DNA of 64,000 nucleotides from Falsibacillus albus (lineage in GTDB: Bacteria; Bacillota; Bacilli; Bacillales; DSM-25281), in NCBI RefSeq assembly GCF_003668575.1, contig NZ_RCVZ01000005.1, forward strand, positions 186,001 to 250,000. Reading direction: 5' to 3'. The stretch's first letter is position 1. Each line of letters begins with the position of its first letter. The notes below the pieces were generated by a model that ran no database searches, was not told the DNA's origin, and worked only from the letters and a program-made list of their open reading frames with translations. A program made the position numbers and the translations under genes. Positions 27,410 through 37,542 of the stretch are shown piece after piece.

Positions 27410-27898
27410 GCAAGACTATATAAGAATACTATAAAGGATTCTTACCATCATTGCTATATTTCCATGAAAATTCCACAATGTGTTCAATTTTTTCTTTTTT
27501 GAAAAGCAAGAGGATTGAAATAATTGTTAAAAATGTAGCAATAAATGCTATCAATGTAATATTAAAACATATAATTTTTTTCTTTTGTGAATATTTTTTG
27601 AATTAATTATGTCTATATTGTGACAACGCTTCATTTTTTTCGCTTTTTTAAGATAATAAATCATACATGCACCTATTGTGAGATCCGTCAATAAAACGCT
27701 TTCATTTTTTTGCTTCATATATATTTCTAGCAAATTCCAATGGATCTTTCAACGTTTATTCATTAATATCAATGTTTGCTCAACGTTCATAAATCATTCA
27801 TTGTATTTTCCTACTAATTTATGTAGTATCGTAAAGGTATTAAAGTTATGTGTTGCGGGTAATTGAAAAATAACTCTTTTTTAAGAAGGTGGATATAT
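27410..27898. promoter_or_regulatory. Shared ctaA-ctaB regulatory region with ResD-box and cre-like sites
   Basis: The 489 bp divergent gap is very AT-rich. TTTGTGAAT at 27584-27592 equals the ResD-binding consensus as I recall it; ATTGTGACA near 27617 is a weaker relative. ATAAAACGCTTTCA (27691-27704) matches 12 of 14 positions of the cre consensus, and TGACAACGCTTCAT near 27620 matches 11. In B. subtilis ctaA and ctaB are activated by ResD and the cta operon is subject to CcpA repression, so the sites are plausible. No single -10/-35 pair was convincing. Confidence 0.5.
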
Positions 27899-28873
27899 AT
27901 GCGTCGACGTGGTTTAAAATGGTTTGCAGTAATGACAACGCTAGGAATGCTTTTTGTCCTGCTTGGCGGCGCACTAGTCACAAAGACCGGTTCTGGGATG
28001 GGCTGCGGACACTCTTGGCCACTCTGTGAGGGGAGGATTATACCACAACATATCACGATAGCTATGGTTATTGAATTGGCTCATCGGCTAGTGTCCGGGA
28101 GCGTTGGGATTCTTCTTCTCATTCTTTGTGTATGGGCATGGAAAACGATCGGATATAAACGGGAAACAAAATTTTTAGCGATTTTATCTTTGTTTTTCCT
28201 TGTACTCCAAGCTCTGATCGGTGCTGCTGCAGTCGTTTGGGGGCAATCTGATTTTGTCCTTGCCATCCATTTTGGCATTTCGCTTGTTTCATTTGCTTCA
28301 GTATTATTATTGACATTGTTGATATTTGAAGTCGATCAGAAGTTTGATGCACAAAATATTGTTCTGGATAAACGGATGAAGTTCCATATATACGGGATTA
28401 CCATTTATAGTTATATTGTCATCTATTCCGGGGCTTTAGTCAGACATACAAAGTCCAGCCTCGTTTGTCCGGATTGGCCATTCTGTGTGAATTCTTCCCC
28501 TGCAATGCCGGAAAATTTATATGAGTGGGTACAAATGGGACATAGGATGGCAGCAGGACTGATCTTTATATGGATCGCCTATGCCGCTTATACTGCAATT
28601 AAACACTATAGAAACCAAAAGGTCATCTTTTGGGGATGGATCATCGCATTCATACTTGTATGCCTTCAGGCAATCGCAGGCGTGCTTGTCGTGCTGTCCC
28701 GTTTGAATCTTTATATTACATTATCACATTCATTGTTCATTTCCTGCCTCTTTGGACTATTAAGCTATCTGGTTCTTTTAGCAAGCCGTACAAAAGTGAA
28801 CTCAGGTGCTGAAGAGCCGGAAAAGTCCAGTGACTCTAAAAACGCAAACCAATCTGCAGCAACGATTCATTAA
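27899..28873 (+). CDS. ctaA: Haem A synthase
   Basis: The 324-aa eight-helix membrane enzyme oxidises haem O to haem A for CtaD. It has conserved Cys pairs in extracytoplasmic loops ([13 protein letters not shown] and [11 protein letters not shown]) and haem-ligand His in [26 protein letters not shown] and TLSHSLF, as in B. subtilis CtaA. The ATG at 27899 follows AAGAAGGTGG; the TTG at 27863 gives a non-family extension. Transcribed divergently from ctaB. Confidence 0.96.
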   Translation: MRRRGLKWFAVMTTLGMLFVLLGGALVTKTGSGMGCGHSWPLCEGRIIPQHITIAMVIELAHRLVSGSVGILLLILCVWAWKTIGYKRETKFLAILSLFFLVLQALIGAAAVVWGQSDFVLAIHFGISLVSFASVLLLTLLIFEVDQKFDAQNIVLDKRMKFHIYGITIYSYIVIYSGALVRHTKSSLVCPDWPFCVNSSPAMPENLYEWVQMGHRMAAGLIFIWIAYAAYTAIKHYRNQKVIFWGWIIAFILVCLQAIAGVLVVLSRLNLYITLSHSLFISCLFGLLSYLVLLASRTKVNSGAEEPEKSSDSKNANQSAATIH

Positions 28874-28882
28874 TTACGAATC

Positions 28883-28922
28883 AAAAGGGATCGAGAGGTA
28901 ATCCTCTCGATCCCTTTTGTCA
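28883..28922 (+). terminator. Terminator of ctaA
   Basis: Perfect 16-bp arms AAAAGGGATCGAGAGG/CCTCTCGATCCCTTTT with a TAAT loop, T-rich on the 3' side. Confidence 0.85.
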
Positions 28923-29092
28923 TTTTATGGTCATCCGATTCTTTCCACTCACTTTATGCTCATTTTTTTCTCAGCGTTTCCTCATGAAAAATGCAGATAT
29001 GTAAACGTCGACTTGTAATGCAGTTTGATTGCAGCCGAGGGGAGCGGTTGGGTTCCCCATCAGTGAAGATCAACCTTTATAAACGGTGACCA

Positions 29093-29140
29093 GCAAAAAG
29101 ACTGTAGACAAACTACCTTCTCATAATTTGTCTACAGTCT
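29093..29140 (-). terminator. Terminator of pycA
   Basis: Perfect 14-bp arms (29099-29112 and 29127-29140, AGACTGTAGACAAA) with a 14-base loop. On the minus strand TTTTTGC follows, 25 bases after the pycA stop. Confidence 0.75.
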
Positions 29141-29165
29141 GGAACGAACCACTACCGGCTCTTTT

Positions 29166-32100
29166 TTATATTTTCTTCAATTCAACCAGCAGGTCCCCTG
29201 GCTGGATGGCATCTCCATTTTCAACATGAATTTCTTCGACAATTCCCGTGTAAGGGGCTTGAACGGTCGTTTCCATCTTCATGGCTTCCGTGATCATGAG
29301 GTGGTCCCCTTTATTCACTTTCTCCCCTTTTTCTGAAATGACCTTGATGACCGTCCCCGGCATCGTGGCACCAATGTGAAGTTCATTTTTCGGATCAGCC
29401 TTCATCTTGGAAGCTATCGTTGTTTTGATGCTTTCATCTCTAATAACTACTTCACGTGGTTGTCCATTTAGTTCGAAATAAACAATCCTTGTCCCGTCAG
29501 CTTGCGGCTGTCCGATGGAAACAAGTTTGACAATCAATGTCTTTCCTTTCTCGATCTCTACCTCTATTTCTTCCCCTAAGCGCATTCCATACAAGAATGT
29601 CGGGGTATCGAGCATTGAAATATCGCCGAATTGATCCATTGTCTTGACATAGTCCATGAATACTTTTGGATATAAAGAATATGCCAAAGCATCGAAGCTT
29701 GTTACAGGGCGGCCGATTTCATGATAAAGTTTCTCCTTTAACGCATTAAAATCAACATCATCCAAGAGCTCGCCAGGTCTTACTGTAATTGGCTTCCTGC
29801 CTTTGAGAATGACTTTTTGCAGCTTTTCTGGAAATCCTCCATACGGCTGGCCTAAATAGCCTTCGAACAATTCAATGACTGAATCAGGAAAATCGATTTT
29901 CTCTCCTCGTTCCAGTACATCCTCTTCGCTTAAATTATTTTGGACCATGAACAACGCCATATCGCCGACGACCTTGGAGGATGGAGTTACTTTTACAACG
30001 TCGCCAAACATAAGATTTACACGGCGATACATTGCCTTGACTTCATCCCAACGATCCCCCAGCCCAACTGCCTTCGCCTGCTGTTGAAGGTTGCTGTATT
30101 GCCCGCCAGGCATTTCATGCTGATACACCTCAGTATGGGGGGCCATCATACCGCTTTCGAAATCTCGGTAATATTTGCGGACATCTTCCCAATAATGCGA
30201 AAGCGTTTCTAAGGATTGAACATTCGTCTTTGGTTTCCTGCTTGTCCCTTCCAATGCATAATACAATGTACTTGAACTTGGTTGTGAGGTTAAACCTGAC
30301 ATCGTGCTCATTGCTACATCGACTATATCCACTCCAGCTTCAATTGCCTTTGCATACGTATATATACCATTGCCGCTTGTATCATGAGTATGGAGATGGA
30401 TCGGCAAGTCTGTTGAATCTTTTAATTCTGAAATCAGCCTATAAGCCGATTGCGGTTTTAAGAGGCCCGCCATATCTTTTATCGCGAGGATATGCGCTCC
30501 CTGATTCTCAAGCTCCTTCGCCAGATTTTTGTAATAATGGATATCATACTTGTTTTTTGTGGGATCATTGATATCACCAGTATAACAGATGGATGCTTCA
30601 GCTATTTTCCCGGTCTGCCTCACTGCATCTATAGCTACCCCCATACCCTTTACCCAGTTCAGGCTATCGAATATCCTGAATACATCTATTCCTGCATAGG
30701 CCGACTTCTCTACGAATTCCCTTATGACATTATCCGGGTAGTTTTTATAGCCGACTGCATTTGACGCTCTCAAGAGCATTTGAAAAAGTGTATTTGGAAT
30801 GTTTTTTCTTAGTGTCAATAAGCGTTCCCAAGGATCTTCTTTGAGGAAGCGGTACGATACATCGAATGTTGCCCCGCCCCACATTTCCAGTGAGAATAAA
30901 TCTGGAAGCAGCTTAGCAGTCGGTTCGGCAATCTTCTTCAGATCATTCGTCCTGATCCGTGTCGCCAATAAGGATTGGTGGGCATCCCTGAATGTTGTAT
31001 CTGTCAATAGTACTTCTTTTTGGTCCTTGACCCATTGTACGAGGCCATCGGCTCCTCTTTCGTCCAATATTTGTTTCGTTCCTGGTCTGGCTTTAATATC
31101 GGATGGCACACTTGGTATTCTTGGGGCATCGAATACCGGCTTCTTCTTTTTTTCTACACCTGGAAAGCCATTGACTGTGATGTTGCCGATATAATTCAGC
31201 ATCTTCGTGCCCCGGTCTTTCCTTTTAGGGAAAATGAACAGTTCAGGTGTTGTATCAATGAATGAAGTATTATAGCTGCCTGTTAAAAAGCTTTCGTGCT
31301 TAACCACATTCTCCAAAAATGGAATGTTTGTTTTGATTCCCCGTATTCTGAACTCTTGTAAATTTCTGACCATTTTAGATGCAGCTTGGTCAAAAGTCAA
31401 AGCCCAAGTAGAAAGCTTAACCAGCAGGGAATCATAATATGGAGTGATGACGGCGCCTTGGAATCCGTTTCCGGCATCGAGCCTGACACCGAAGCCCCCA
31501 CCTGAACGATAGGCCATGATTTTTCCTGTATCCGGCATGAACTGATTCAATGGGTCTTCCGTTGTGACCCGCGATTGGATGGCATAGCCATTTATTCGAA
31601 TGTCTTCTTGATTAGGAATGCCGATTTTTTTGCTGTGAAGGCTAAACCCTTGAGCCACCATAATTTGGGTCTGAACAATATCAATTCCTGTAATCATTTC
31701 AGTGATGGTGTGCTCCACTTGAACACGCGGATTGACTTCAATAAAATAAAACTCTTCGCCTGAGAGGAGAAATTCGACTGTACCGGCGTTGACATACTCG
31801 ATATTGGACATCAGCTGAACAGCTGCGTCACAGATTTTATTTCGGAGTTCATGAGACATTGATACGCACGGGGCAACTTCAACTACTTTTTGATGGCGTC
31901 TTTGAACGGAGCAATCGCGTTCAAACAAATGAACGATGTTCCCATCGTTATCTCCAATGATCTGCACTTCGATGTGTTTTGGATTTTGAACGAATTTTTC
32001 AACGTATACCTGGTCATTACCAAAAGCTGCCTTCGCTTCAGATTTTGCACGTTCAAAGGCATCCTTTACTTCCTCGAGCCTATGAACGATGCGCATCCCT

Positions 32101-32606
32101 CTGCCTCCGCCGCCAAGCGAGGCTTTGATGATAATTGGAAACCCATTTGTCTTGCCGAATTGAATGATTTCCTCAAGATCATCTACCGGGCCGTCGCTTC
32201 CCGGGATGACCGGAAGACCTGCCAAGATTGCCTGATGCCTGGCTTTCACTTTATCCCCGAACATTTCCAGATGTTTTGCTTTGGGACCGATGAAAGTAAT
32301 CCCTTCTTCTTCACACCTTTTAGCGAACTGAAGGTTTTCGGATAAAAATCCATATCCAGGATGGATGGCATCCACCTCTGCCCGTTTTGCGATTTCCAGA
32401 ATATTTTCAATATCCAAGTAGGCATCAATCGGTTTCTTTCCTTCTCCTACAAGATATGCTTCATCCGCTTTATAACGATGATAAGCGCCTGAGTCTTCTT
32501 TTGAATAGATTGCAACGGTTCGAATATTCAGCTCTGTACAAGCCCTGAATACACGAATAGCAATTTCGCCTCGATTGGCAACGAGAATTTTGTTGATTTT
32601 TTTCAT
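29166..32606 (-). CDS. pycA: Pyruvate carboxylase
   Basis: The 1146-aa biotin enzyme makes oxaloacetate from pyruvate, bicarbonate and ATP. Domain order: biotin carboxylase (about 1-450; KILVANRGEIAIR start, KASLGGGGRGMR ATP loop), carboxyltransferase (about 525-800; DTTFRDAHQSLLATR metal site, HLHTHDTSGN), and a C-terminal biotinyl domain with the biotin Lys in ITEAMKMETT. The start is ATG 32606 with GGGGAGG about 10 bases upstream; ATG 32630 would place that site inside the gene. It lies 50 bp downstream of ftsW, same strand, as in B. subtilis. Confidence 0.98.
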   Translation of the reverse strand: MKKINKILVANRGEIAIRVFRACTELNIRTVAIYSKEDSGAYHRYKADEAYLVGEGKKPIDAYLDIENILEIAKRAEVDAIHPGYGFLSENLQFAKRCEEEGITFIGPKAKHLEMFGDKVKARHQAILAGLPVIPGSDGPVDDLEEIIQFGKTNGFPIIIKASLGGGGRGMRIVHRLEEVKDAFERAKSEAKAAFGNDQVYVEKFVQNPKHIEVQIIGDNDGNIVHLFERDCSVQRRHQKVVEVAPCVSMSHELRNKICDAAVQLMSNIEYVNAGTVEFLLSGEEFYFIEVNPRVQVEHTITEMITGIDIVQTQIMVAQGFSLHSKKIGIPNQEDIRINGYAIQSRVTTEDPLNQFMPDTGKIMAYRSGGGFGVRLDAGNGFQGAVITPYYDSLLVKLSTWALTFDQAASKMVRNLQEFRIRGIKTNIPFLENVVKHESFLTGSYNTSFIDTTPELFIFPKRKDRGTKMLNYIGNITVNGFPGVEKKKKPVFDAPRIPSVPSDIKARPGTKQILDERGADGLVQWVKDQKEVLLTDTTFRDAHQSLLATRIRTNDLKKIAEPTAKLLPDLFSLEMWGGATFDVSYRFLKEDPWERLLTLRKNIPNTLFQMLLRASNAVGYKNYPDNVIREFVEKSAYAGIDVFRIFDSLNWVKGMGVAIDAVRQTGKIAEASICYTGDINDPTKNKYDIHYYKNLAKELENQGAHILAIKDMAGLLKPQSAYRLISELKDSTDLPIHLHTHDTSGNGIYTYAKAIEAGVDIVDVAMSTMSGLTSQPSSSTLYYALEGTSRKPKTNVQSLETLSHYWEDVRKYYRDFESGMMAPHTEVYQHEMPGGQYSNLQQQAKAVGLGDRWDEVKAMYRRVNLMFGDVVKVTPSSKVVGDMALFMVQNNLSEEDVLERGEKIDFPDSVIELFEGYLGQPYGGFPEKLQKVILKGRKPITVRPGELLDDVDFNALKEKLYHEIGRPVTSFDALAYSLYPKVFMDYVKTMDQFGDISMLDTPTFLYGMRLGEEIEVEIEKGKTLIVKLVSIGQPQADGTRIVYFELNGQPREVVIRDESIKTTIASKMKADPKNELHIGATMPGTVIKVISEKGEKVNKGDHLMITEAMKMETTVQAPYTGIVEEIHVENGDAIQPGDLLVELKKI

Positions 32607-32656
32607 TGACTGCTTTCCTCCCCTGGACATAACTTGATGAAAAATATATTGCTTGT

Positions 32657-33871
32657 TTAATATTTTACACGATATACATTATTTTGCGAATTTTCAAGCG
32701 ATGAGGTCGATTCTTTTGGATTTTTATATTTGTTTTCATATTTCACAAACATTGATACATTTACGAGAACACCCATTGCTAAGGATAAAAGCAATATGGA
32801 AGACCCCCCATAACTGATAAATGGAAGCGGGACACCGGTCAATGGAATGAAACCAGAAACTCCACCCAGATTGATGATCGATTGGATGGCAATCATACTC
32901 GAGACACCTATCGCTAATAAACTCCCGAAAGGATCCCTGCATTTCATTCCTATCAATATCCCTTTCAGCACGATGAAGGATAGCCCGATGATGACAAATG
33001 ATACGCCGAAAACACCCAGCTCCTCAGCAACGATCGCCATGATGAAATCCGTATGAGGTTCGGGTAGATAGCCTAATTTCTGTACACTTTTCCCCAGCCC
33101 TTGTCCTGTAATTCCGCCTGAACCGATGGCAATATATGAGTTTACCATTTGATAACCCTGCCCCTGCTCATCAGCAAATGGATCTAAGAACACTTCGATT
33201 CGGCTCATCCTTTCATTGGAGAAAATCTTATCCTTGAGCAACAAGGCGAAAGGGGATAAAATCAACGCAACTATCAAACCTAAAACAACAAGCCTGATGA
33301 TATTTTTAAAATTCATCCCTGAACAAATAATGATGGTCAGCCCGATCAAAAAGATGATAGCCGCTGTCCCAAAGTCAGGTTGGATGGCTACCAGGAAGCA
33401 GACAAAAATTAAAAATACGATGGGTGGAATGACACCTTTATTAAATTTTTCGTTAATATATGCCTGTTTTTTTGCATAGACGGCTGAAAGATAAATGATG
33501 ACGCTTAGCTTTACGAATTCGGCCGGTTGAATCATCCTCGTCCCTAATTTGATCCAGCTTTGCGCATTATTCGAAATATGGCCGAAAACAAACAATGAAA
33601 ATAAGCCCAAAATAGACAAAAGAACCATCATGCCCAGAAATTTGTTGCTCTTATATGCCTTATATGGAAAGAAAGCCGCGGCAATGAAGCAGATGAAGGA
33701 TAAGACTAGGTTTATTTTTTGTTTATTATAATAATAGTCATTTTCCAAGCCAAGCTGCTGTACAGCCCAGACCATTGATGCACTATAAATCATGACCAAT
33801 CCAAATAAGCACAGTATTATGTACACAACCACTAAAGAATAGTCATAAGATTTCATGATTTTTTTAAACAT
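32657..33871 (-). CDS. ftsW: Peptidoglycan glycosyltransferase FtsW (SEDS family)
   Basis: The 404-aa protein has about ten membrane helices of the SEDS family of septal peptidoglycan polymerases. Signatures are LGTRMIQPAEFVKLSVIIYL, IAIGSGGITGQGLGKSVQKLGYLPEPHTDFI (the catalytic Asp is in this region) and TGVPLPFISYGGSS. It works with a class b PBP at the division septum. ATG start. Upstream and downstream genes (ylaN, pycA) match B. subtilis, supporting FtsW rather than RodA. Confidence 0.94.
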   Translation of the reverse strand: MFKKIMKSYDYSLVVVYIILCLFGLVMIYSASMVWAVQQLGLENDYYYNKQKINLVLSFICFIAAAFFPYKAYKSNKFLGMMVLLSILGLFSLFVFGHISNNAQSWIKLGTRMIQPAEFVKLSVIIYLSAVYAKKQAYINEKFNKGVIPPIVFLIFVCFLVAIQPDFGTAAIIFLIGLTIIICSGMNFKNIIRLVVLGLIVALILSPFALLLKDKIFSNERMSRIEVFLDPFADEQGQGYQMVNSYIAIGSGGITGQGLGKSVQKLGYLPEPHTDFIMAIVAEELGVFGVSFVIIGLSFIVLKGILIGMKCRDPFGSLLAIGVSSMIAIQSIINLGGVSGFIPLTGVPLPFISYGGSSILLLSLAMGVLVNVSMFVKYENKYKNPKESTSSLENSQNNVYRVKY

Positions 33872-34000
33872 TCATATCGTTCCAATCCTTTTTTATTAAT
33901 ATTAACATTCTAGATAAAAGTCTAATATCCCTCTAACCACTTGTTATGTATCCGATTTTTTCTAGATTGAATGACTTTTGGCTCATGGAGTGTTGGCTAC

Positions 34001-34034
34001 AAAAAAACTCAAACATTCCTCAGACTGTTTGAGC
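34001..34034 (-). terminator. Terminator of ylaN
   Basis: CTCAAACA (34008-34015) and TGTTTGAG (34026-34033); on the minus strand seven T follow. It lies between ylaN and ftsW, so ftsW has its own promoter. Confidence 0.8.
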
Positions 34035-34048
34035 TTTTAGGTTTGTAT

Positions 34049-34330
34049 TCATTTTTTGATCGATGCTTCATGAAGCGCGGACAGTTCTCTTTCTAATGAG
34101 TCCAATAATTCTTTCCCTTCATGATCTTCAATTAAGCCTAAACGAACGGCAAAATCTATTTCACGGGATAAGCCAAACATCTGCGTGTCCAATACCTCTT
34201 CATATAGAGGACATTGCGGCATTGTCAGGTTATCCATTTGCACTTTAATTAAACGCAGGATTTTCTCTGCGTCTGCCTTAAGAAGTTCATGGGCTTTTTC
34301 TGAATGATTTATGTTTAGTTCAGAAGCCAA
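34049..34330 (-). CDS. ylaN: YlaN family protein (UPF0358), Fur-linked iron protein
   Basis: A 93-aa helical protein ([28 protein letters not shown]..., [28 protein letters not shown]) of the YlaN family. Work on staphylococcal and Bacillus homologs links YlaN to iron(II) binding and relief of Fur repression; here that is by homology. The TTG start at 34330 has GGGGGGA eight bases upstream. It has its own promoter and terminator. Confidence 0.93.
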   Translation of the reverse strand: MASELNINHSEKAHELLKADAEKILRLIKVQMDNLTMPQCPLYEEVLDTQMFGLSREIDFAVRLGLIEDHEGKELLDSLERELSALHEASIKK

Positions 34331-34376
34331 CTTTAAATCCCCCCGTTTCCGAGCGATTAGCCAATTCTATTTAAAA

Positions 34377-34405
34377 ATTTTACCGTTAATAGCGCTAAAT
34401 TGCAA
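34377..34405 (-). promoter_or_regulatory. Sigma-A promoter of ylaN
   Basis: Minus strand TTGCAA (34400-34405), a 17-base spacer, TAAAAT (34377-34382), 46 bases before the ylaN start. Confidence 0.7.
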
Positions 34406-34438
34406 GAAAAAATAAGGGATTATGACGCTTATTGCAAA

Positions 34439-35368
34439 TTAAAAAATGCTCCAATCATATTTCTCGCTCATCATTTCTAAAAGCTTCAAACCACTTACAC
34501 TATTTCCCTTTTCATCAAGCGAGGGACCATAGATGCCAATTCCACACTTTTGTGGGACCGCCCCCATGATGCCTCCTGAAACACCGCTCTTTGCCGGGAT
34601 TCCGACCTTCATGGCAAATTCTCCTGAAGCATTGTACATCCCGCATGTGACCATGAACGTTTTACACATTCTTGCAATGTCCTTGGATACTATTTGCCTT
34701 CCCATCGTAAAATCATAGCCATCCATGGCAAAGACAGCCCCTATCCTCGCTAAGTGCGAGCAGTTCATTTCAATGGCGCATTGTTTCGTATAGACGTCCA
34801 ATAAATATTCAACATCTCCCTCTATGATGCTGTGCTGCTTCATGAAATAGCACAAAGCGCGATTTAAATGGGCCGTTTCGTATTCAGAATCAGAAACTTC
34901 CCGGTTAAAGGAGATATAAGGATCATTCGCCAATTCCCGGACAAAATGGATGAGCCTGTCCCATCTTTCCTTATGATCTTTCCCTTTGATCATGTTCGTT
35001 ACTGCCAATGCGCCCGCATTGATCATTGGATTAAGCGGCTTGGATGGACGAGTGCTTTCCAACTTGACGATCGAATTGAACGGATCACCAGTCGGCTCCA
35101 TCCCCACCCTTGAGAACACAGCTTCCACCCCAGATTCACTCAGGACCAAGGCTAGCGTGATGACCTTTGAAATACTCTGCAAAGTGAACTTTTTTAAATA
35201 ATCCCCAGCGAAATAAAAAGGGCCGTCGGGATAATATATTGAAACGGAAAGGTCATTTTGTTCTGCATTTTTGAGCGCGGGGATATAATCGACTATTTTT
35301 CCACTTTTAGAAGTAGGGCGTGCTATTTCAACCAGCCTTTTCAATTCTTCATTGCTTAGACATTTCAT
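34439..35368 (-). CDS. glsA: Glutaminase (serine-dependent beta-lactamase fold)
   Basis: The product (309 aa) hydrolyses glutamine to glutamate and ammonia. The catalytic S-x-x-K is in TLQSISKVITLALVL (about 61-75), with family motifs NPMINAGALAVTNMIKG and SGVSGGIMGAVPQKCGIGIYGPSLDEKGNS. It corresponds by position to B. subtilis ylaM (glsA2). ATG start with AAGGGGCTGAAAG upstream. Divergent from ylaL. Confidence 0.95.
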   Translation of the reverse strand: MKCLSNEELKRLVEIARPTSKSGKIVDYIPALKNAEQNDLSVSIYYPDGPFYFAGDYLKKFTLQSISKVITLALVLSESGVEAVFSRVGMEPTGDPFNSIVKLESTRPSKPLNPMINAGALAVTNMIKGKDHKERWDRLIHFVRELANDPYISFNREVSDSEYETAHLNRALCYFMKQHSIIEGDVEYLLDVYTKQCAIEMNCSHLARIGAVFAMDGYDFTMGRQIVSKDIARMCKTFMVTCGMYNASGEFAMKVGIPAKSGVSGGIMGAVPQKCGIGIYGPSLDEKGNSVSGLKLLEMMSEKYDWSIF

Positions 35369-35463
35369 TCTTTCAGCCCCTTTTCAAGTTAGTTTGGGTA
35401 GGCGAGCGCTTTTCATTCTCGCTTTTTACATATATACTAATAAAAGAAAAGGGGGAGAAGCAT

Positions 35464-35961
35464 ATGGAAATGATCATCCCATTCAAAGGAAAGGTAAAAT
35501 TCCCTATAACAATCGATCCGAGTGTATGGATTTTCGATGATCGTCGAATCGACTTGACTACATACTTTGAAACTGAAGAACCAGAAATCAATGCTGAAGA
35601 GGAGTACGTAAAGGCAACCTCCAAACATTGGGAGAGGGAAATAAGAGAAGGGGCAGTATTTCCTCCTACGCTTAAGTCTGAACGTAAATTCGAAAAGGAA
35701 AAGGTGTTGACTGGAACATTTGGAATCCCGCTCGAACCCTTCCTGAAAAATGCCGAGCCTTTAAGCGGTGCGTCAAAATTAATCATTGAAACAAAAGAGG
35801 AAGCGATTGAATTTCCACTTGAGAAGACAAAAGATATGATTTTGGCTTTTTCAAAAGAAGGAAAGCCATTGAAAGAGGACGGACCGGTCCATATTCTTTT
35901 CAAAGATGGGAGCAATAGGACCGCACCGATTAAATTTGTACAAGCTTTTAAGGTCGATTAA
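35464..35961 (+). CDS. ylaL: Conserved hypothetical protein YlaL
   Basis: The product (165 aa) is acidic and soluble, with no signal peptide. Visible stretches include DPSVWIFDDRRIDLTTYF and AVFPPTLKSERKFEKEKVLTGTFGIPLEPFL. Assigned to YlaL by position between glsA and phoH and by size; the activity is unknown. The start is ATG 35464, six bases behind AAAAGGGGGAG; a longer upstream reading would overlap the glsA start on the other strand. Confidence 0.78.
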   Translation: MEMIIPFKGKVKFPITIDPSVWIFDDRRIDLTTYFETEEPEINAEEEYVKATSKHWEREIREGAVFPPTLKSERKFEKEKVLTGTFGIPLEPFLKNAEPLSGASKLIIETKEEAIEFPLEKTKDMILAFSKEGKPLKEDGPVHILFKDGSNRTAPIKFVQAFKVD

Positions 35962-36004
35962 AAAGACCGGGAGTCCCTCTATCGGGATTTCCGGTCTTTT
36001 CTTT
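35960..36004. terminator. Bidirectional terminator between ylaL and phoH
   Basis: AAAAGACCGG and CCGGTCTTTT arms with inner CCC/GGG pairing, flanked by A and T runs on both sides of the convergent genes. Confidence 0.8.
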
Positions 36005-36014
36005 TAATCAGCCT

Positions 36015-37343
36015 CTATAACAAGTCCGCTGCCAATTGGGCCAATCCTGATCTCTCACCTTTAACCAGTTTGATATGTCCTGATATGGTCTGATCTTTGA
36101 ATCTTTCCACTACATATGTCAATCCATTGTTGTATTCATCCAAATACGGGTGATCAATTTGATTCGGGTCTCCCATCAGAACAATCTTACTCCTGTCCCC
36201 TACCCTTGTAAGGATGGTTTTGACCTCATGCTTTGTCAGGTTTTGCGCCTCATCAATGATGATGAATTGATCCGGGATGCTTCTTCCACGGATGTAAGTC
36301 AGTGCTTCAACTTCAATTGATCCCATGCCTGCGAGGATGGCATCCAGCTCTCCTGGTTTCTTTGTATTAAATAGATATTCCAGATTATCATAGATCGGCT
36401 GCATCCATGGCCGTAATTTTTCCTCTTTTTCGCCTGGCAGGTACCCGATATCCTTTCCGACTGGAACGATCGGACGTGCAACAAGAAGCTTTTTGTAGGT
36501 ATACAAATCCTCAATTTGCAGGAGCCCTGCTGCCAATGTCAGCAGCGTCTTCCCTGTACCTGCTTTCCCAATCATCGTAACCAGGGGAATATCGTCCCTA
36601 AGCAGCAATTCCATCGCCATCGATTGTTGAACATTCCTTGGTTTGATCCCCCAGATATGCTCACTCGGATGGGTCAATTTTTTCACCTTTTTCCCGGTGC
36701 TGTCGACAATGCCGATGGCTGAAGCCGAGCTTCCCAGTGCATCCTTCATGATTAAAAATTGCTGCGGATAAAAGGGATGATTCGTTATTTCCGATAATTG
36801 CAATTCCCCTTTTTCATAAAAGAGGTTCAATAGACCTTTATCGATATATACTTCAAGATACCCTGTATAAATATGATCGATTTCAACAACTCGATCATTG
36901 AGAAAGTCTTCGGCAGTCAGACCGATGGCATCTGCCTTCACCCTTACAAGCACATCCTTGCTGACCAGTACAACCGTTTTACCATCTTCCTTTGTTTCTT
37001 CCTCTAGCGATATATTTTTGGCTACGGCAAGAATTCGATTATCATTCGACTTTTCCACAAAAACTTCTTGTAATTGTTGGAAAGAACGATGGTTCAGTTC
37101 AATCCTTAGTGTACCCCCGTTTTCTAAAGGGACCTTTTCATGGAGCTTTCCTGCTTGACGCAAGTTGTCAATCAATTTGGATACTTGTCTTGCATTCCTT
37201 CCCACTTCATCCATATAGCGTTTCTTTGAATCGACTTCTTCCAGCACCACTGCTGGAATCACTACATCATTGTCTTCAAATGAAAAGATGGCGTGTGGAT
37301 CCTGCAACAAGACATTGGTATCTAACACATAAATATTATTCAA
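36015..37343 (-). CDS. ylaK: PIN-domain/PhoH-family ATPase (YlaK, PhoH2-type)
   Basis: The product (442 aa) is a fusion of an N-terminal PIN RNase-like domain (YVLDTNVLLQDPHAIFSF, about 5-22, with conserved acidic residues) and a C-terminal PhoH ATPase/helicase domain with Walker A GKAGTGKTLLTLAAG and Walker B FIIIDEAQNLT. PhoH2 proteins of this layout show RNA-unwinding and RNase activities in other bacteria and resemble toxin-antitoxin partners; a role here is inference. ATG start after AGGAGCAGG. Convergent with ylaL. Confidence 0.92.
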   Translation of the reverse strand: MNNIYVLDTNVLLQDPHAIFSFEDNDVVIPAVVLEEVDSKKRYMDEVGRNARQVSKLIDNLRQAGKLHEKVPLENGGTLRIELNHRSFQQLQEVFVEKSNDNRILAVAKNISLEEETKEDGKTVVLVSKDVLVRVKADAIGLTAEDFLNDRVVEIDHIYTGYLEVYIDKGLLNLFYEKGELQLSEITNHPFYPQQFLIMKDALGSSASAIGIVDSTGKKVKKLTHPSEHIWGIKPRNVQQSMAMELLLRDDIPLVTMIGKAGTGKTLLTLAAGLLQIEDLYTYKKLLVARPIVPVGKDIGYLPGEKEEKLRPWMQPIYDNLEYLFNTKKPGELDAILAGMGSIEVEALTYIRGRSIPDQFIIIDEAQNLTKHEVKTILTRVGDRSKIVLMGDPNQIDHPYLDEYNNGLTYVVERFKDQTISGHIKLVKGERSGLAQLAADLL

Positions 37344-37542
37344 ATCGATGCCTCCTGCTCCTGATATTCTTTATCTTATTGTATGTTGCTCTAGTTCAAC
37401 GGGTTCTCTGACATTCACCTTTCCCTTTTTCGGGACAAAGTGTGAGTATTGCTAAAATATATGTCCCAATGCATAAAGATAGAAGAATTTTGCACACTAA
37501 AAGACAGATACGTTCCAATCTAAAGGAGTGGAGGTGCAAATA

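Noticed and set aside
29000-29095. Repeat family 1 copy upstream of the pycA terminator
   Set aside because: Only short similar words (GCAGCCGAGGGGAGCGG, GATCAACCTTTA) are present, too little to call a copy.
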